From an uncultured Chlorobiaceae bacterium (GTDB lineage Bacteria; Bacteroidota; Chlorobiia; Chlorobiales; Chlorobiaceae), in NCBI GenBank assembly GCA_903994455.1, contig CAJEXI010000015.1, forward strand, positions 1 to 64,000: a stretch of DNA of 64,000 nucleotides. Direction: 5' to 3'. Both the position numbers and the translations under genes were made by a program. Numbering within the stretch: the stretch's first letter is position 1; every line of letters begins with the position of its first letter. The notes below the pieces were generated by a model. That model worked only from the letters and a program-made list of their open reading frames with translations, was not told the origin of the DNA and ran no database searches. Shown in pieces: positions 55,621-64,000 of this stretch.

Positions 55621-55625
55621 AAACT

Positions 55626-56723
55626 ATGCTTTTTCACCCTTTTGAAATAGCCTTTTGCGGTTATTCCGGATCAGGAAAAACAACCCTTATCGAAAGAGTT
55701 GTACGTCATCTTTCAGCTAAATATTCCATCGCCTATTACAAGCACGGCTGTCATCATTTTGCTCTTGACCGCGAAGGCAAAGACTCCTGGATTGTTCGTC
55801 AGGCTGGAGCTGCAACTGTCATGATTTCTGATCCCGAAACAAAGGCGGTTATTACCGGGCAGACGACAGCGTCTCGGCTGCTTGAGCATCAGGTGTTTTC
55901 TGATCATGACATGCTTCTTGTCGAGGGTCTCAAGGAGCTTCCCCTGCCGAAACTAGTCGTGGTCGATGCAGAGCGTCGGATACTTGACCTTGTCAGCAAT
56001 GGAACCATCACCAATATCATCGCTCTCATTGTTCCTGATGAACCGGATTCCTGTACGGCTTATGGCATTCCAATCCTGCACAGGGACCGTATCAGTGATG
56101 TCGCGCTCTTTATTGAAACTTTATTACTTGCCTATTCTTTAAAAGAGAATCCGCTGCACGGATTGATACTGGCAGGAGGGCGGAGTTCACGCATGGGAAG
56201 TGACAAGGCGCTTATCAAATACCATGCCGAAAATCAGCTCATCCATACGGCATCGCTTCTTCGACCGCAATGTCAGAAAGTTTTTGTCTCCTGCCGGGAG
56301 GAACAGGCTGAAACATACCGCCATTTCGGGATTCCTCTTATAACCGACTCCTATCTCGGCATCGGACCTATGGGGGGGCTGCTCTCTGCTCAGCAAGCCT
56401 GGCCAGATGCGGCGTGGGTTGTTGCGGCATGTGATCTGCCTTTTCTTGATGAGACCATTGTCCGGCAACTCTGCTCAGCACGTCATCCGCTGCGTTTCGC
56501 GACAGCCTTCCGGCATCCTCAATCAGGCCGTATCGAGCCGCTCTGTGCCTGTTATGAGCCAAAATCCCGCAGCAGACTTCTTTTTCGGCACCTGGAGGGG
56601 GACAACTCACTCTCAGCCTTTCTCGACGAGTCACGTATCGAAGAGCTTCTGCTCCAAAACTGCGCCGCACTCCAGAATGTCAACAATCCTGAAGGCTGGC
56701 AGGGCACACGCCTGTCGTCATGA
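55626..56723 (+). CDS. mobBA: MobB-MobA fusion, molybdopterin guanine dinucleotide synthesis
   Basis: 365 aa. Residues 1 to ~170 are MobB, a GTP-binding protein (GYSGSGKTTLIERVVRHL, YYKHGCHHFALDREGKDSW). Residues ~180-365 are MobA, guanylyltransferase (ILAGGRSSRMGSDKALIKY, DSYLGIGPMGGLLSA, WVVAACDLPFLD). MobA forms the guanine dinucleotide cofactor used by bis-MGD enzymes. Third gene of the moaCB-moeA-mobBA operon. Fusion order is MobB-MobA. Confidence 0.95.
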   Translation: MLFHPFEIAFCGYSGSGKTTLIERVVRHLSAKYSIAYYKHGCHHFALDREGKDSWIVRQAGAATVMISDPETKAVITGQTTASRLLEHQVFSDHDMLLVEGLKELPLPKLVVVDAERRILDLVSNGTITNIIALIVPDEPDSCTAYGIPILHRDRISDVALFIETLLLAYSLKENPLHGLILAGGRSSRMGSDKALIKYHAENQLIHTASLLRPQCQKVFVSCREEQAETYRHFGIPLITDSYLGIGPMGGLLSAQQAWPDAAWVVAACDLPFLDETIVRQLCSARHPLRFATAFRHPQSGRIEPLCACYEPKSRSRLLFRHLEGDNSLSAFLDESRIEELLLQNCAALQNVNNPEGWQGTRLSS

Positions 56724-56801
56724 CATCCGTACAGGGGAGAGGGTTCATGAGCTTGGTACGAGACAAAAAAAGTTTATAAAATTTCATCTGCACAAAAAAG
56801 A

Positions 56802-56816
56802 CGGGAGAGTTTCCCG
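56802..56816 (-). terminator. Terminator of the cytochrome c gene
   Basis: CGGGA (56802-56806) pairs with TCCCG (56812-56816), 5-nt loop. On the minus strand it is followed by TCTTTTTT. It lies about 30 bp past the cytochrome stop and can also end the opposing mobBA transcript. Confidence 0.65.
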
Positions 56817-56844
56817 CCTTTCATTAATCATGGAGAAGTAGTGC

Positions 56845-57180
56845 TCACTTGCTCTGCTTAACCATGTAAGCGACAGCATCGCCAACCTGTTTGTCGGTAA
56901 GTTTTGGATTACCACCTTTTGGCATCATGATCCCAGTTTTACCTTTAAATCCTTTGATTGATTTGCTGACCAGCACAGCCTCGCCCTGAGCGATGCGTGT
57001 TGCCCATGCAGCCTTATCGCCTGTTTTGGGAGCTCCCATCATGCCCGTTTTGTGGCAGGTTACACAGCTTGCATCGTAGGTGGCTTTACCTGCTGAAGCA
57101 TTGTAGGCGGCATTGGCAGCGGCAGAGTTCATTGAAAAAATAAAGAGAGCACAAAAGGCGGCTGAAACGAAACGATACAT
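56845..57180 (-). CDS. Cytochrome c-555, small class I periplasmic cytochrome
   Basis: 111 aa from ATG 57180, with AAAGGAA about 9 bp upstream; a start at 57246 would place a charged leader before the signal. Signal peptide FVSAAFCALFIFSMNSAAANA, then a mature domain of about 86-88 residues. Heme motif CVTCHK follows GKATYDAS; the distal Met is in GIMMPKGGNPKLTD. From memory the mature sequence closely resembles Chlorobium cytochrome c-555, the soluble donor to the photosynthetic reaction centre. It has its own terminator. Confidence 0.9.
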   Translation of the reverse strand: MYRFVSAAFCALFIFSMNSAAANAAYNASAGKATYDASCVTCHKTGMMGAPKTGDKAAWATRIAQGEAVLVSKSIKGFKGKTGIMMPKGGNPKLTDKQVGDAVAYMVKQSK

Positions 57181-57316
57181 AGTCGGGATTCCTTTACGTT
57201 TTATTTTATGGGAAGGGTGGATAGTTTGATAATACAAAATCTTCATTTTAACATTTTATCAGTATGAATCCAAATGGTTTTGACAAGGCGCAACTTTCGC
57301 CCATGAGGGGCAGATT

Positions 57317-57757
57317 TTAGGCTATGGCCGTTCCAACAACCATTCCTGGCTTGATTGTTCCACCCTTTACGACACGGCAGAAGAGACCCTCTTTTGGCAT
57401 AATACACTCACCGGTTGCGCTCTGTATGGCACATCCAGCATTGTGGCACTCTTTGCCAATCCGGGTAATCTCAAGCACAATTTCATCTCCGATCAACAAT
57501 GAGTCACCAATGATGAGAACCGAAAGATCAATGCCTCTGGTCACAATATTTTCTGCGAACATACCATGAGCCAGTTCCGGTATTTTGCGGCGCATTCTGT
57601 CAATACTCTCTCCCGCAAGAATTGAGACTTGCCGATGCCAGTTTCCTGCGTGGGCATCGCCCTCTATTCCCCAGTCGTTGCGGAGTGTGATTTCACCAAC
57701 AGCCGTTTTTACAACGCCCTTTTCGGCGCTGATACAAATCGCCTCTATTAAACCCAT
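57317..57757 (-). CDS. MOSC domain protein
   Basis: 146 aa, a single MOSC domain. Features are GIEGDAHAGNWHRQVSIL at the N-terminus, MFAENIVTRGIDLSVL and the cysteine-containing GKECHNAGC. MOSC domains bind or transfer sulfur for molybdenum enzymes; standalone bacterial ones are little characterised. Its place beside the molybdenum cofactor operon fits. No nearby partner in the same operon. Confidence 0.88.
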   Translation of the reverse strand: MGLIEAICISAEKGVVKTAVGEITLRNDWGIEGDAHAGNWHRQVSILAGESIDRMRRKIPELAHGMFAENIVTRGIDLSVLIIGDSLLIGDEIVLEITRIGKECHNAGCAIQSATGECIMPKEGLFCRVVKGGTIKPGMVVGTAIA

Positions 57758-57806
57758 ATTTTATTTTAAGTTACGTGTTCTTGTTGCTATTCTTGAGCGA
57801 TTACAT

Positions 57807-60311
57807 CTAATCCAGTGATTCCCGTACGCTTCTGACAAGTTGTTTCCCGCTGAATGGTTTTTGGATGAAGTTTACGCCATCTTCAACCACACCGTGGCTG
57901 GCAATAATATCGGCAGTATATCCGGACATAAAAAGTGTTTTGAGGTCAGGGCAGATTGATTGTACGTTAAAGGCAAGTTCGCTGCCGTTCATCCCCGGCA
58001 TGACAACATCGGTGAGGAGGAGGTCTACAACACCTTCGTGTTTGGACGCGATACGAATCGCTTCATGAGGAGTTGCAGCAGGGATGACCAGATAACCCTG
58101 CTGCACAAGAATCCGCTGGCACACATTCAGAATATCGGGTTGATCCTCACAAAGCAGTACAGTTTTTTTGTTCTGTAAAGTTACCGGATCCGCTGGTTCA
58201 TATTCCACCTTATCCGTAGTTTCTTTATGCAAGGGCAGGTTGATTTTAATTGAGGTACCCTTACCCCGGGCACTCTCAAAGGAGATACTGCCGTTATTCT
58301 GTTTCACGATACCATAGACGGTCGAGAGTCCGAGGCCAGTACCTTTGCCAATTTCTTTTGTGGTAAAAAACGGTTCAAAAATATGGGAATGATGCTTTTT
58401 TTCGATACCCGATCCATTATCGGTGACTGCAAGGGTGATGTAGTGACCAGGAATTGTATCAGGATGTACGGTTTGCTCTTCCCTGTTAAGAGAGAGTCTG
58501 TCTGTCTGGATTGTGATCCTGCCAACACCAGTTATGGCATCACGGGAGTTGACACAGAGGTTGACAAGGATCTGGTCGAGCTGCGAGGGATCTATTTTGA
58601 CCAAAGTTTGTCCTGCTGTTGGTCTCCAATCCAGAGAAATATTTTCACCGATCAGCCTTCTCAGCATTGAGAGCATCCCCTCAACCGTTGAATTCAGATC
58701 AAGAATGTGTGGCATTGCTATCTGCTTGCGAGCAAAGGCGAGAAGCTGCCTGGTAAGGTCAGCAGAACGTTTTGCAGCTCGTTGGATGGCATCAAGGTCA
58801 GCCTGGATTGATTGAGACAGTTTTTTTTCTGAGAGGGCCATTTCGACATGTCCAAGGATGACCCCAAGCATGTTATTGAAGTCATGGGCGATACCACCGG
58901 CAAGTTGGCCGACCATCTCCATTTTCTGGGAATGCAACAGTTGTGCCTGAAGCTTTTCATGCTCCTCTTCCAATTGAACTTGTGCTTTATGGAGACGCAA
59001 CATAGTGATCCCATTGGCAAGATTATCGGCCAGTGAGGTGAGCAACGTTGTCTCCTCTTCATCAAAGGCATCAGGCTTGGCTGAATAGATAGCCAGAAGC
59101 CCAAAGACTTCACTTTCAGCTTTCAGTGGCAAAACCAGAAGTGAGGCATAACCATGCTTTATTGCCTCCTTACGCCATATATCAAAGAGCGGGTCATCAA
59201 GAATATTTTTTATTACACAGGACTGGCCTGTGCGGATTGCCATTCCTACGGGTCCTCTTCCTTGCGGAATATCTGCCCAGCAGACCTTGATATTTTTGAT
59301 ATAATCGCCGACGAAACCTGCCTCAGCAACAACAGATATGCTTTTTTCCCTGTCTTGTTCAGGATACCCTACCCATGTCATCCGGTAACCACCGGTTTCC
59401 ACAATAATATTGCAGACCTTATGGAGGAGTTCCATTTCATCATTAGACTGAATAAGCGCTTCGTTGCATTTGTTTGTGGCCTGGAGTGCACGCGTTAGTC
59501 TCCGCAACTCTTCCTCATCCCGCAGACGATCAGTAATATCAGTAGTGATGACATGAATGACTGCTTTGCCATCAAGCTCTATTTTATTACGGAAAATCTC
59601 AACATCCCGAATGGACCCATCGGCTCTCCGGTGGCAACCTGTAAATTTATTTTGCTGCCGTGCAGGTACTGTTTTCAGGTTACTTATTATGGCTTCAGGT
59701 GTCAGCGTATTGATGTCTTTGGTATACATCTGCTTGAGTTCTTCAACCGACCACCCATACCAGTCTGCTGCTTTCTGATTAACATCAAGAACCTTCCCCG
59801 TATCGGGATCAAGAATAGCCTGGATTGCTGATTGACTATTAAAAAGTGTCTTGAACCGTTCCTCACTTTTCCTGAGTCCTTGTTCGGCCTCTTTGCGCTC
59901 GGTGATGTCGTCAATTATTACCGTAAAATAGCCTTTCTGCAAGCTATAGACAGAGATGTCAAAGTGCTTGTGCAGTGTTTCAAGGTAAAACTCAAACCGA
60001 TCGGGCACTCCGCTCTCGGCTACCCTCAAGTGTTTCTCGATAAACTCCGGATGTGAATTCTCTATATCAGGGAATACCTCCGACGCTTTGAGTCCAACGA
60101 CATTCTTGAGGCCGGTAAGCTTTTTATAACCAGCATTGACCTCTTGATGAATAAAATCAACAGGACGCTCCTTTTCATCGCAAATCACCTGGCAATGGAC
60201 GCAACCATATCGCATGTTTTGAAATAAATGACAGGATGCGTCATGATGATTGCTCCTTTTCGGTCTGCTTTTGTTGCTGTGCATAAGGGTGCAGGATTGC
60301 TTTAACTCCAC
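57807..60311 (-). CDS. Hybrid histidine kinase: PAS-PAS-GAF-HisKA-HATPase-receiver
   Basis: 834 aa from GTG 60311; ATG 60284 or 60215 are possible shorter starts. PAS domains occupy about residues 33-140 and 150-265 (FKTLFNSQSAIQAILDPDTG), a GAF domain ~275-440 (GRGPVGMAIRTGQSCVI), the HisKA box with phospho-acceptor His in GGIAHDFNNMLGVILGH, the ATPase with VNLCVNSRDAI, AVTDNGSGIEKK and GKGTGLGLSTVYGIV, and a C-terminal receiver with LLLTDVVMPGMNG. No membrane helices, so a cytoplasmic sensor. The stimulus is unknown. The first PAS region has Cys residues (GCVHCQVIC) that could bind metal. Confidence 0.93.
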   Translation of the reverse strand: MELKQSCTLMHSNKSRPKRSNHHDASCHLFQNMRYGCVHCQVICDEKERPVDFIHQEVNAGYKKLTGLKNVVGLKASEVFPDIENSHPEFIEKHLRVAESGVPDRFEFYLETLHKHFDISVYSLQKGYFTVIIDDITERKEAEQGLRKSEERFKTLFNSQSAIQAILDPDTGKVLDVNQKAADWYGWSVEELKQMYTKDINTLTPEAIISNLKTVPARQQNKFTGCHRRADGSIRDVEIFRNKIELDGKAVIHVITTDITDRLRDEEELRRLTRALQATNKCNEALIQSNDEMELLHKVCNIIVETGGYRMTWVGYPEQDREKSISVVAEAGFVGDYIKNIKVCWADIPQGRGPVGMAIRTGQSCVIKNILDDPLFDIWRKEAIKHGYASLLVLPLKAESEVFGLLAIYSAKPDAFDEEETTLLTSLADNLANGITMLRLHKAQVQLEEEHEKLQAQLLHSQKMEMVGQLAGGIAHDFNNMLGVILGHVEMALSEKKLSQSIQADLDAIQRAAKRSADLTRQLLAFARKQIAMPHILDLNSTVEGMLSMLRRLIGENISLDWRPTAGQTLVKIDPSQLDQILVNLCVNSRDAITGVGRITIQTDRLSLNREEQTVHPDTIPGHYITLAVTDNGSGIEKKHHSHIFEPFFTTKEIGKGTGLGLSTVYGIVKQNNGSISFESARGKGTSIKINLPLHKETTDKVEYEPADPVTLQNKKTVLLCEDQPDILNVCQRILVQQGYLVIPAATPHEAIRIASKHEGVVDLLLTDVVMPGMNGSELAFNVQSICPDLKTLFMSGYTADIIASHGVVEDGVNFIQKPFSGKQLVRSVRESLD

Positions 60312-60633
60312 CGGGTATCATCGTGTTGATAGAAGAACAGTGTTAATATAAGCAATGATCTGGTCGTTTAGTTTTTATTTTTCTTCTTAAACACTATTTT
60401 TTTTGCTGCTCGCAGGCGTTTAAGCTGAGCGGGCTGCACAACCATTTTGAATGTCACTCAGTTACAGGATTGGTGAAGGGTAACTGAAAAAAATGATCGT
60501 TGTGAAAATATTTACAAAACCAGAAAATCATTTGAAAGAAAATCGTGCGGAGTGCGTAGTAGTTGGTGAGAAGTGAGTTGCTTCGTTTTTTTATGAGAGG
60601 TTTCAATTAAAGTAATAAAAGTAAAAATAACTT
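60312..60633. other. Gene-free stretch between the kinase and the Lys/Ala-rich peptide gene
   Basis: 322 bases, no coding frame of note. It holds the promoter of the kinase on one side and of the small peptide gene on the other. No known regulatory element recognised. Confidence 0.5.
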
Positions 60634-60876
60634 ATGAAAAAGAATCTTGTAGCAGGTATTGTGGTTTCTCTTGCAATGACCGGTTTTTTTGGTGGCGTTT
60701 CTTTTGCCACAGATGCAGCAGCACCAGCAGCACCAGCAGCAACGCCGAAAGTAGAAGTAAAGGCTGACGCAAAGGCAGCACCGGAGAAGAAGGCTACCAA
60801 AAAGAAAGCTGCTAAAAAAGCCGCCAAAAAAGTTGAAGTAAAGAAAGAAGAAGCAAAGAAAGAAGCTGTAAAATAA
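60634..60876 (+). CDS. Exported Lys/Ala-rich small protein
   Basis: 80 aa. A signal peptide (LVAGIVVSLAMTGFFGGVSFA) is followed by Ala/Pro/Lys-rich low-complexity sequence (DAAAPAAPAATPKVEVK, KKATKKKAAKKAAKKVEVKK). The tail resembles histone-H1-like basic tails but is predicted to be exported. It has a strong terminator 92 bp downstream, so it is monocistronic. Family not recognised. Confidence 0.75.
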   Translation: MKKNLVAGIVVSLAMTGFFGGVSFATDAAAPAAPAATPKVEVKADAKAAPEKKATKKKAAKKAAKKVEVKKEEAKKEAVK

Positions 60877-60967
60877 GCTGACTCTTCTTGTTGATGCCGT
60901 ATTGAAAAGGTGTGGTGAATTGGTGAAAGAGGTGATGGCAAGGTGTCTCTACGGTTTCGATTGCTTT

Positions 60968-60998
60968 TCAGAAAAGCCCTTTTTAAGGGCTTTTCTGA
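60968..60998 (+). terminator. Rho-independent terminator after the Lys/Ala-rich peptide gene
   Basis: TCAGAAAAGCCC (60968-60979) pairs with GGGCTTTTCTGA (60987-60998), a perfect 12-bp stem with a 7-nt loop, and the 3' arm carries a TTTT run. It lies between the small gene and tatA. Confidence 0.9.
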
Positions 60999-61058
60999 TT
61001 ATATTTCGTTCTCATTGTCGAGGTTACAACACTCTTTATATAACCGGGAGAGATTGCC

Positions 61059-61304
61059 ATGTTTGGATTGGGTGGACAAGAGTTGCTGCTGATTCTGTTT
61101 GTTGTTCTGTTGTTTTTTGGTCCTTCAAAACTTCCTGAACTTGTAAGGGGGCTGGGTAAAGGAATGAGGGAGTTTAAAAAAGCACAGGCTGATTTGGAAA
61201 ATGAATTCAGCAAAGTAGCTGAGAACTCCGAAGCCGACGATAAACCCGTTGAGGTTGTGGCCTCAAAAGAGGCTCAAAATGGTTCCTTGACTAAAAAATC
61301 GTGA
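61059..61304 (+). CDS. tatA: Sec-independent translocase TatA
   Basis: 81 aa. One N-terminal helix (LLLILFVVLLFFGPSKLPELV) with the conserved FGPSKLPEL and the amphipathic helix RGLGKGMREFKKAQADLE typical of TatA/E. TatA forms the channel of the twin-arginine export path. tatB and tatC are not adjacent. TatA rather than TatB is inferred from length. Confidence 0.93.
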   Translation: MFGLGGQELLLILFVVLLFFGPSKLPELVRGLGKGMREFKKAQADLENEFSKVAENSEADDKPVEVVASKEAQNGSLTKKS

Positions 61305-61411
61305 CAGGGCAACAATGGTTCTCCCTTATCTTGAGCATACAAGTTATCGCAAAAGTTTGTGCCCAACATCCTTTAATTGATGCTCTCATTAGCTGCTAAA
61401 CAGGGGACATA

Positions 61412-64000
61412 ATGAAACGGGAGCCAGCCGGATACCATAAAAAGAAAAAGCAAGACGACGCTCCGGTCTTGAATGTGACCGATAGTTTTTTTCCGATAGT
61501 TGGTATCGGCGCTTCTGCTGGCGGCCTTGAGGCGCTTGAGCTTTTTCTGAAAAATATACCACCCATGTGTGGTGTCGCCTTTGTGATTGTTCAGCATCTT
61601 GACCCGAGCCGCAAGGATATGATGGTTGAATTGCTTCAGCGGGTTACGGCGCTGCCGGTCGTTCAGGTTATCGATCGCCTGAAAATTGAGCCTGCCCACA
61701 TCTATGTTATTCCTCCAAACAAGGACATGTCGCTGCTGCACGGAACCTTGCATCTGCTTGATCCGTTGGAGCCTCGAGGGATGCGTCTGCCCATTGATTT
61801 CTTTTTCCGCTCACTTGCCCTCGATCTTCAGGAGCAGAGTATTGGTGTTATTCTTTCAGGCATGGGTTCTGACGGGAGCCTTGGCTTGCGTGCTATCAAA
61901 GAGAAAGGTGGCGGTATTTTTGTGCAGGAACCCTCATCAGCCAAGTTTGATGGCATGCCTCGAAGCGCTATTGATCTCTGCCTGGTTGATGTTGTTGCAC
62001 CTGTTGAAGAGCTTCCGGGCAAAATTCTTGCCTGGCTCAACCATCTCCCCTCATTATTAAAATTGCCTCTTCCACTGGAGGAAAAAGCGCTGAGTGGTCT
62101 GGATAAAGTGTTGATTCTTTTGCGGGTGCAGACCGGTCAGGATTTTTCACTCTATAAAAAAAGTACCATCTACCGCCGGATTGAGCGACGCATGGGTATC
62201 CATCAGATTGAAAGGATTATTGATTATGTTCGCTTTCTGCAGGAGAATCCCCATGAGACCGAATTGCTGTTCAAAGAACTTCTGATAGGAGTAACCTGTT
62301 TTTTTCGCGATCCGGCGGCCTGGGAATTATTGAAACTCAACGTCATTTCATCGCTTCTGGCAGTCCGACCAATCGGAGGTGTTCTGCGGGCCTGGGTGGT
62401 TGGCTGTTCCACCGGTGAGGAGGCCTACTCTCTTGCAATCATTTTCAGGGAGGCGATCGAAGCCGTTAAACCTCACCGAAACGTCAGACTCCAGATATTT
62501 GCAACAGACCTTGATAAAGATGCTATCGACAAAGCCCGTGCAGGATACTTTCCCTTGAACATTGCGGCAGACATTTTACCGGAACGGCTGCTGCGATTTT
62601 TTGAGCGAGATGATCACGGTTACAGAATAGCAAGGGAGATTCGTGAAACGGTGGTCTTTGCGCCACAAAATGTGATCATGGATCCACCCTTCACCAAACT
62701 TGATATTCTGATTTGCAGGAACCTGCTTATTTATTTGGAGCAGGAGCTGCAGAAAAAGCTTTTGCCTCTCTTTCATTACAGTCTGAATCAGGATGGCTTG
62801 CTTTTTCTGGGGAGCGCCGAAAGTGTGGGTTCATTGAACAACCTTTTCAAGCCGCTTGATGCTACAAACCGGATTTTTAGAAAGCATAGCAGCGGCGTTC
62901 GTCCAGAGCCCCTTGCGTTACCCTTTTCTTTTTCCCACACGCAACTCCCATTTCGGGGTGTTGTTGCCGATCAACCAAAATCACAAACGCCTGCAATCAA
63001 CCTTCAGGCAATAACTGATCAGTTTCTTCTTCAGCATTATACTCCAGCAGCGGTGCTGACCAATGATCAGGGAGATATTCTCTATATCAGCGGCCATACG
63101 GGCAAGTACCTTGAGCCAGCGGCAGGCAAGGCCAACTGGAATATTTTTGCCATGGCTCGCGAAGGGCTTCGTAATGAACTGAATTTCCTGTTTGTCAGTG
63201 TTCATCACCTGAAAGGAGTTGTCACAAAAAGTGGAGTGAACATCGGGCCGAACGGAGGAGCGCAGAAGGTCAATCTTACGGTTGAGCTGCTTGAAAAGCC
63301 TGATGCATTGTGTGGTCTTTTGTTGGTTGTTTTTACAGAGTATAAAAGCGTTGCGGGTGACGGAGCAACTGCTCATCCTCAAGTTGCAGATTCAGAAGAT
63401 GGTCTGCATGGGTTACTTCAGCAGGAGCTGAACCAGGCATTGGATGAGATTCTGAGTATTCGTGAAGAGATGCAGACTTCACAGGAGGAGCTCAAATCCA
63501 CCAATGAAGAGATGCAATCGGCCAACGAAGAGCTGCAAAGCACCAACGAAGAGTTGACCACCTCCAAGGAGGAGATGCAGTCTATGAATGAGGAGTTGCA
63601 AACCGTTAATCACGAACTTCGCACAAAGGTGAGAGACCTGTCGGATGCAAACAACGATATGACAAACCTGCTGAACAGCACCGATATCGCAACCCTTTTT
63701 CTTGATGATGTACTCCACATCCGCCGCTTTACCACTCGGACAGCATCCATATTTAAATTGATAGCCAGCGATGTTGGGCGCCCCATAACCGATATTGTCA
63801 CTGATTTACACTATCGAGCTTTGGCAGATGATGCCAAGGAGGTGCTTCACTCTTTGGTGTTTTGTGAAAAAGAGGTTTCGGCAACAGAAGGGCGCTGGTT
63901 TACTGTCAAGATCATGCCTTACCGTACCCATGAAAACCGGATTGTCGGGCTGGTGATCACCTTTACCGATATCACCATTGCGAAAAAGCTTGAAGAGAGT
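61412..64000 (+). CDS. CheB-CheR-PAS fusion signalling protein, 5' part
   Basis: The frame is open to the right window edge, so the first 863 residues are seen. AGGGG 6 bp before ATG 61412 is a good ribosome site. CheB methylesterase (residues ~30-210): Ser in VGIGASAGGLEAL, His in IVQHLDPSRKD and Asp in LSGMGSDGSLG. CheR methyltransferase (~245-500): STIYRRIERRMGI, LLIGVTCFFRDP, VVGCSTGEEAYSLAI, CRNLLIYLEQEL. A coiled coil of NEE-type repeats (residues ~690-740, STNEEMQSANEELQSTNEEL) leads to a PAS domain (MTNLLNSTDIATLFLDD). There is no receiver before CheB. Such fusions often end in a kinase or cyclase, which would be outside the window. Confidence 0.92.
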   Translation, partial: MKREPAGYHKKKKQDDAPVLNVTDSFFPIVGIGASAGGLEALELFLKNIPPMCGVAFVIVQHLDPSRKDMMVELLQRVTALPVVQVIDRLKIEPAHIYVIPPNKDMSLLHGTLHLLDPLEPRGMRLPIDFFFRSLALDLQEQSIGVILSGMGSDGSLGLRAIKEKGGGIFVQEPSSAKFDGMPRSAIDLCLVDVVAPVEELPGKILAWLNHLPSLLKLPLPLEEKALSGLDKVLILLRVQTGQDFSLYKKSTIYRRIERRMGIHQIERIIDYVRFLQENPHETELLFKELLIGVTCFFRDPAAWELLKLNVISSLLAVRPIGGVLRAWVVGCSTGEEAYSLAIIFREAIEAVKPHRNVRLQIFATDLDKDAIDKARAGYFPLNIAADILPERLLRFFERDDHGYRIAREIRETVVFAPQNVIMDPPFTKLDILICRNLLIYLEQELQKKLLPLFHYSLNQDGLLFLGSAESVGSLNNLFKPLDATNRIFRKHSSGVRPEPLALPFSFSHTQLPFRGVVADQPKSQTPAINLQAITDQFLLQHYTPAAVLTNDQGDILYISGHTGKYLEPAAGKANWNIFAMAREGLRNELNFLFVSVHHLKGVVTKSGVNIGPNGGAQKVNLTVELLEKPDALCGLLLVVFTEYKSVAGDGATAHPQVADSEDGLHGLLQQELNQALDEILSIREEMQTSQEELKSTNEEMQSANEELQSTNEELTTSKEEMQSMNEELQTVNHELRTKVRDLSDANNDMTNLLNSTDIATLFLDDVLHIRRFTTRTASIFKLIASDVGRPITDIVTDLHYRALADDAKEVLHSLVFCEKEVSATEGRWFTVKIMPYRTHENRIVGLVITFTDITIAKKLEES

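Overview
The window reads as a chromosomal segment of a green sulfur bacterium (Chlorobiaceae, Chlorobium/Pelodictyon type). The evidence is a chlorosome envelope protein candidate (csmB, 6561-6788), a BciA-type divinyl reductase of bacteriochlorophyll synthesis (7119-8141), a small cytochrome that closely resembles Chlorobium cytochrome c-555 (56845-57180), cobalamin genes, and a Flx-Hdr electron-bifurcation cluster. No tRNA, rRNA, CRISPR array or insertion sequence was seen. Two genes run off the window: a repeat adhesin at the left edge and a CheB-CheR-PAS protein at the right edge.

Layout, left half. 1-2645: 3' end of a repeat-rich secreted adhesin plus an unknown gene. 6116-2722 (minus): circularly permuted ATP-grasp, alpha-E and transglutaminase-like genes, a triad proposed to make or process peptide tags. 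6561-8141: csmB and bciA, divergent. 8159-10839: a DUF1003 protein, then cobT-cobS. 11040-17180: a two-partner secretion pair (TpsB pore, 1443-aa TpsA) whose C-terminal part shares a module with the left-edge adhesin. 17217-19537: a HI0933-type flavoprotein and an unknown repeat protein. 23243-20002 (minus): DUF2141, ynbE, ydbL, ydbH, an envelope-bridge operon of the AsmA/TamB type. 30121-23310 (minus): hdrCB (fused), hdrA, flxD, flxC, flxB, flxA, a cytoplasmic NAD(P)H/ferredoxin/disulfide electron-bifurcating complex.

Layout, right half. 30542-31744: alanine/aspartate-type aminotransferase. 31774-38211: a 2145-aa extracellular protein built from repeated PPC-like, C-type-lectin-like and Ig-like domains with a cohesin/dockerin-like end. 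47373-38304 (minus): ogg-like glycosylase, SDR protein, secA, purL, nnr. 47374-47985 is a very AT-rich gene-free stretch. 50253-47986 (minus): lipA, a CPBP-like membrane protein and an SDR protein. 50580-53383: an NRAMP-fold transporter whose metal-site residues are changed in the way expected for magnesium transporters, a 58-aa one-helix membrane protein, and a soluble PRC-MgtE_N-CBS protein. 53456-56723: molybdenum cofactor operon with two gene fusions (moaC-moaB, mobB-mobA) around moeA; a MOSC protein lies nearby. Then cytochrome c-555, a hybrid histidine kinase, a Lys/Ala-rich exported peptide, tatA, and the CheB-CheR-PAS protein.

The most promising less-described system is the three-gene transporter cassette 50580-53383, which looks like a magnesium importer whose MgtE-type sensor sits on a separate polypeptide. 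Other points of note are the giant lectin protein with a nearly perfect internal 1.1-kb duplication, the HdrC-HdrB fusion in the Flx-Hdr cluster, and the ATP-grasp/alpha-E/transglutaminase triad.
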